Shown: one piece after another, positions 62,913-64,000 of the stretch
Layout of the letters: every line of letters starts with the position of its first letter
Position numbering within the stretch: position 1 is the stretch's first letter
DNA from: Clostridium sp. BJN0013
GTDB lineage: Bacteria; Bacillota; Clostridia; Clostridiales; Clostridiaceae
Assembly (NCBI RefSeq): GCF_040939125.1
Contig: NZ_CP162495.1
Span: forward strand, 3,162,001 to 3,226,000
Direction of reading: 5' to 3'
Length of the DNA stretch: 64,000 bases
Notes under the pieces: model-generated
Databases searched by the model: none
The model's input: only the letters and a program-made list of their open reading frames with translations
What the model was told of the DNA's origin: nothing
Position numbers and translations under genes: made by a program

Positions 62913-64000
62913 TTAGTTTAGTATAAATTCACACATTATACTGTTAGATACCTCCATTCCTCTATTACTTAGGTATAGTCTATTATCCTTTAATATTAAC
63001 ATTTCGTTATTTACATATTTAGTTATTACCTTTCCATATACTGAATAAATATTTTTATTAAATCTATTATTAAAATCAATTATAGAAATTCCTTTCACTT
63101 TTCTAAGACCCATAAACATAAATTCTTCCATATCGTTACAAATGGAATTTTTATGCCTATCCAATTTTAGAATTTTTCCCCTGGTGCCTTCTAAAATATA
63201 TTGTTCTATATTTTCTGTGTTTCTATACCTGTATCCCCCTGCATAGGAATGTGCACCTGCGCCACAACCTACATACTCATTTAAATCCCAGTATACCAGA
63301 TTATGCCTGCACATATTATCCTCTCTGCAAAAATTAGATATTTCATATTGTTTGTAACCTTTTTTCAAGAGAAATTCCAAGGTAAAATCATACATTGCTC
63401 TCTCTTCTTTTTCCGAGGGAAGATTTAATTTGTTTTCTCCATATAGATTATAAAAAGGTGTACCTTTTTCCAGGATAAGACTATAACAGGATATGTGCTC
63501 TGGTGAAATTTTAACCACATTTTCCAGGCAATCTTTCCATATCCCTAAAGTTTGTTCTGGAAGTCCAAATATAAGATCTACATTTATATTTGAAAATCCA
63601 AAATTTCTCGCCATTTTGTATCCTTCTAAAAAATCCTCTAAGGTATGGATTCTCCCTAAATTTTTAAGTATATCATTTTGCCAGGCTTGAAGTCCTATGC
63701 TTAATCTATTAACTCCCATATTCTTTAGGAATATAAGTTTTTCTTTTGTAAATGTACCTGGATTCCCCTCTACTGTGAATTCTAAATCTTCAGTGGTATT
63801 TAATTTTTGTATAGACTTATATATATTATACCACGCATCTAAAGATAAATAGGTGGGAGTTCCCCCACCTATAAATATAGTGTTTATTTTTCTACTTCCT
63901 ATAGTTTCTATATCTTTAGCCAATATTTTTGAATAATCTATCATAAGCTTTTCTTTTCCACTATAAGAAGGAAAATCACAATAGAAGCACTTTTTCTTGC
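62913..64000 (-). CDS. hemW: HemW-like radical SAM haem chaperone (5'-truncated by window)
   Basis: HemW, often annotated as oxygen-independent coproporphyrinogen oxidase, delivers haem. The frame remains open to 63998, where KKKCFYCDFPSYSGKEKL supplies the last two Cys of CxxxCxxC. Then follow TIFIGGGTPTYLSL, VEGNPGTFTKEKL, RLSIGLQAWQNDIL, NVDLIFGLPEQTLG and GCGAGAHSYAGGYRYRN. It precedes hrcA, the conserved order. The start lies outside the window. Confidence 0.93.
   Translation of the reverse strand, partial: KKKCFYCDFPSYSGKEKLMIDYSKILAKDIETIGSRKINTIFIGGGTPTYLSLDAWYNIYKSIQKLNTTEDLEFTVEGNPGTFTKEKLIFLKNMGVNRLSIGLQAWQNDILKNLGRIHTLEDFLEGYKMARNFGFSNINVDLIFGLPEQTLGIWKDCLENVVKISPEHISCYSLILEKGTPFYNLYGENKLNLPSEKEERAMYDFTLEFLLKKGYKQYEISNFCREDNMCRHNLVYWDLNEYVGCGAGAHSYAGGYRYRNTENIEQYILEGTRGKILKLDRHKNSICNDMEEFMFMGLRKVKGISIIDFNNRFNKNIYSVYGKVITKYVNNEMLILKDNRLYLSNRGMEVSNSIMCEFILN

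Overview
This window looks like the chromosome of a low-GC, spore-forming Firmicute, most likely a Clostridium sensu stricto. The evidence is AT-rich codon use, strong GGAGG ribosome-binding sites, sporulation genes (yqfC, yqfD, a cotS-like gene), the hemW-hrcA-grpE-dnaK-dnaJ-prmA-rsmE-mtaB order and the dnaG-rpoD pair. I cannot fix the species.

Region 1 (1-23,294) is a rearranged, probably defective temperate siphovirus-like prophage. On the right are an integrase next to the RNase P RNA gene, an IS110-family insertion, and a CI/ImmA versus Cro switch with palindromic operators. A long leftward early operon follows: ParB-like protein, RecT, a RecE-like nuclease, a sigma factor, SSB, an ERCC4 nuclease and a primase-helicase. 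Then come a HEPN-like gene, a TGTCA repeat cluster, a late regulator, three tandem small-RNA-like units, HicAB, HNH genes and the two terminase subunits. TerL runs into the end of another mobile element at about 659, so no capsid or tail genes are present here. Three genes point against the phage operon and look like morons.

Region 2 (23,300-35,250) is housekeeping: rnpB, a zinc-ribbon protein, a NIF3 protein, trmK, rpoD, dnaG, dgt, a CotS-like kinase, and the bioY-bioD-bioA operon behind a BirA-type operator.

Region 3 (35,320-41,580) is an island between two diverged copies of the ppdK 3' end and terminator. It holds a flavodoxin and a DUF362 ferredoxin, each behind a MerR-type 19-bp-spacer promoter. 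It also holds a radical-SAM gene broken by a perfect 37-bp tandem duplication, an IS5/IS427-type element with intact TA target repeats, and a DUF2975 plus small-HTH pair.

Region 4 (41,650-64,000) is the conserved core block, all leftward: ppdK with its CBS regulator, recO, era, cdd, dgkA-PAP2, ybeY, pgpH, yqfD, yqfC, a degenerate yqeY, rpsU, a HIT protein, mtaB, rsmE, prmA, and the CIRCE-controlled hrcA-grpE-dnaK-dnaJ operon, ending in a partial hemW.

The two most interesting unexplained signals are the three tandem small-RNA-like units at 5,368-6,050 and a dispersed structured element found three times (38,127; 56,550; 60,886). Two of the dispersed copies lie inside core operons, and one overlaps the prmA stop codon.
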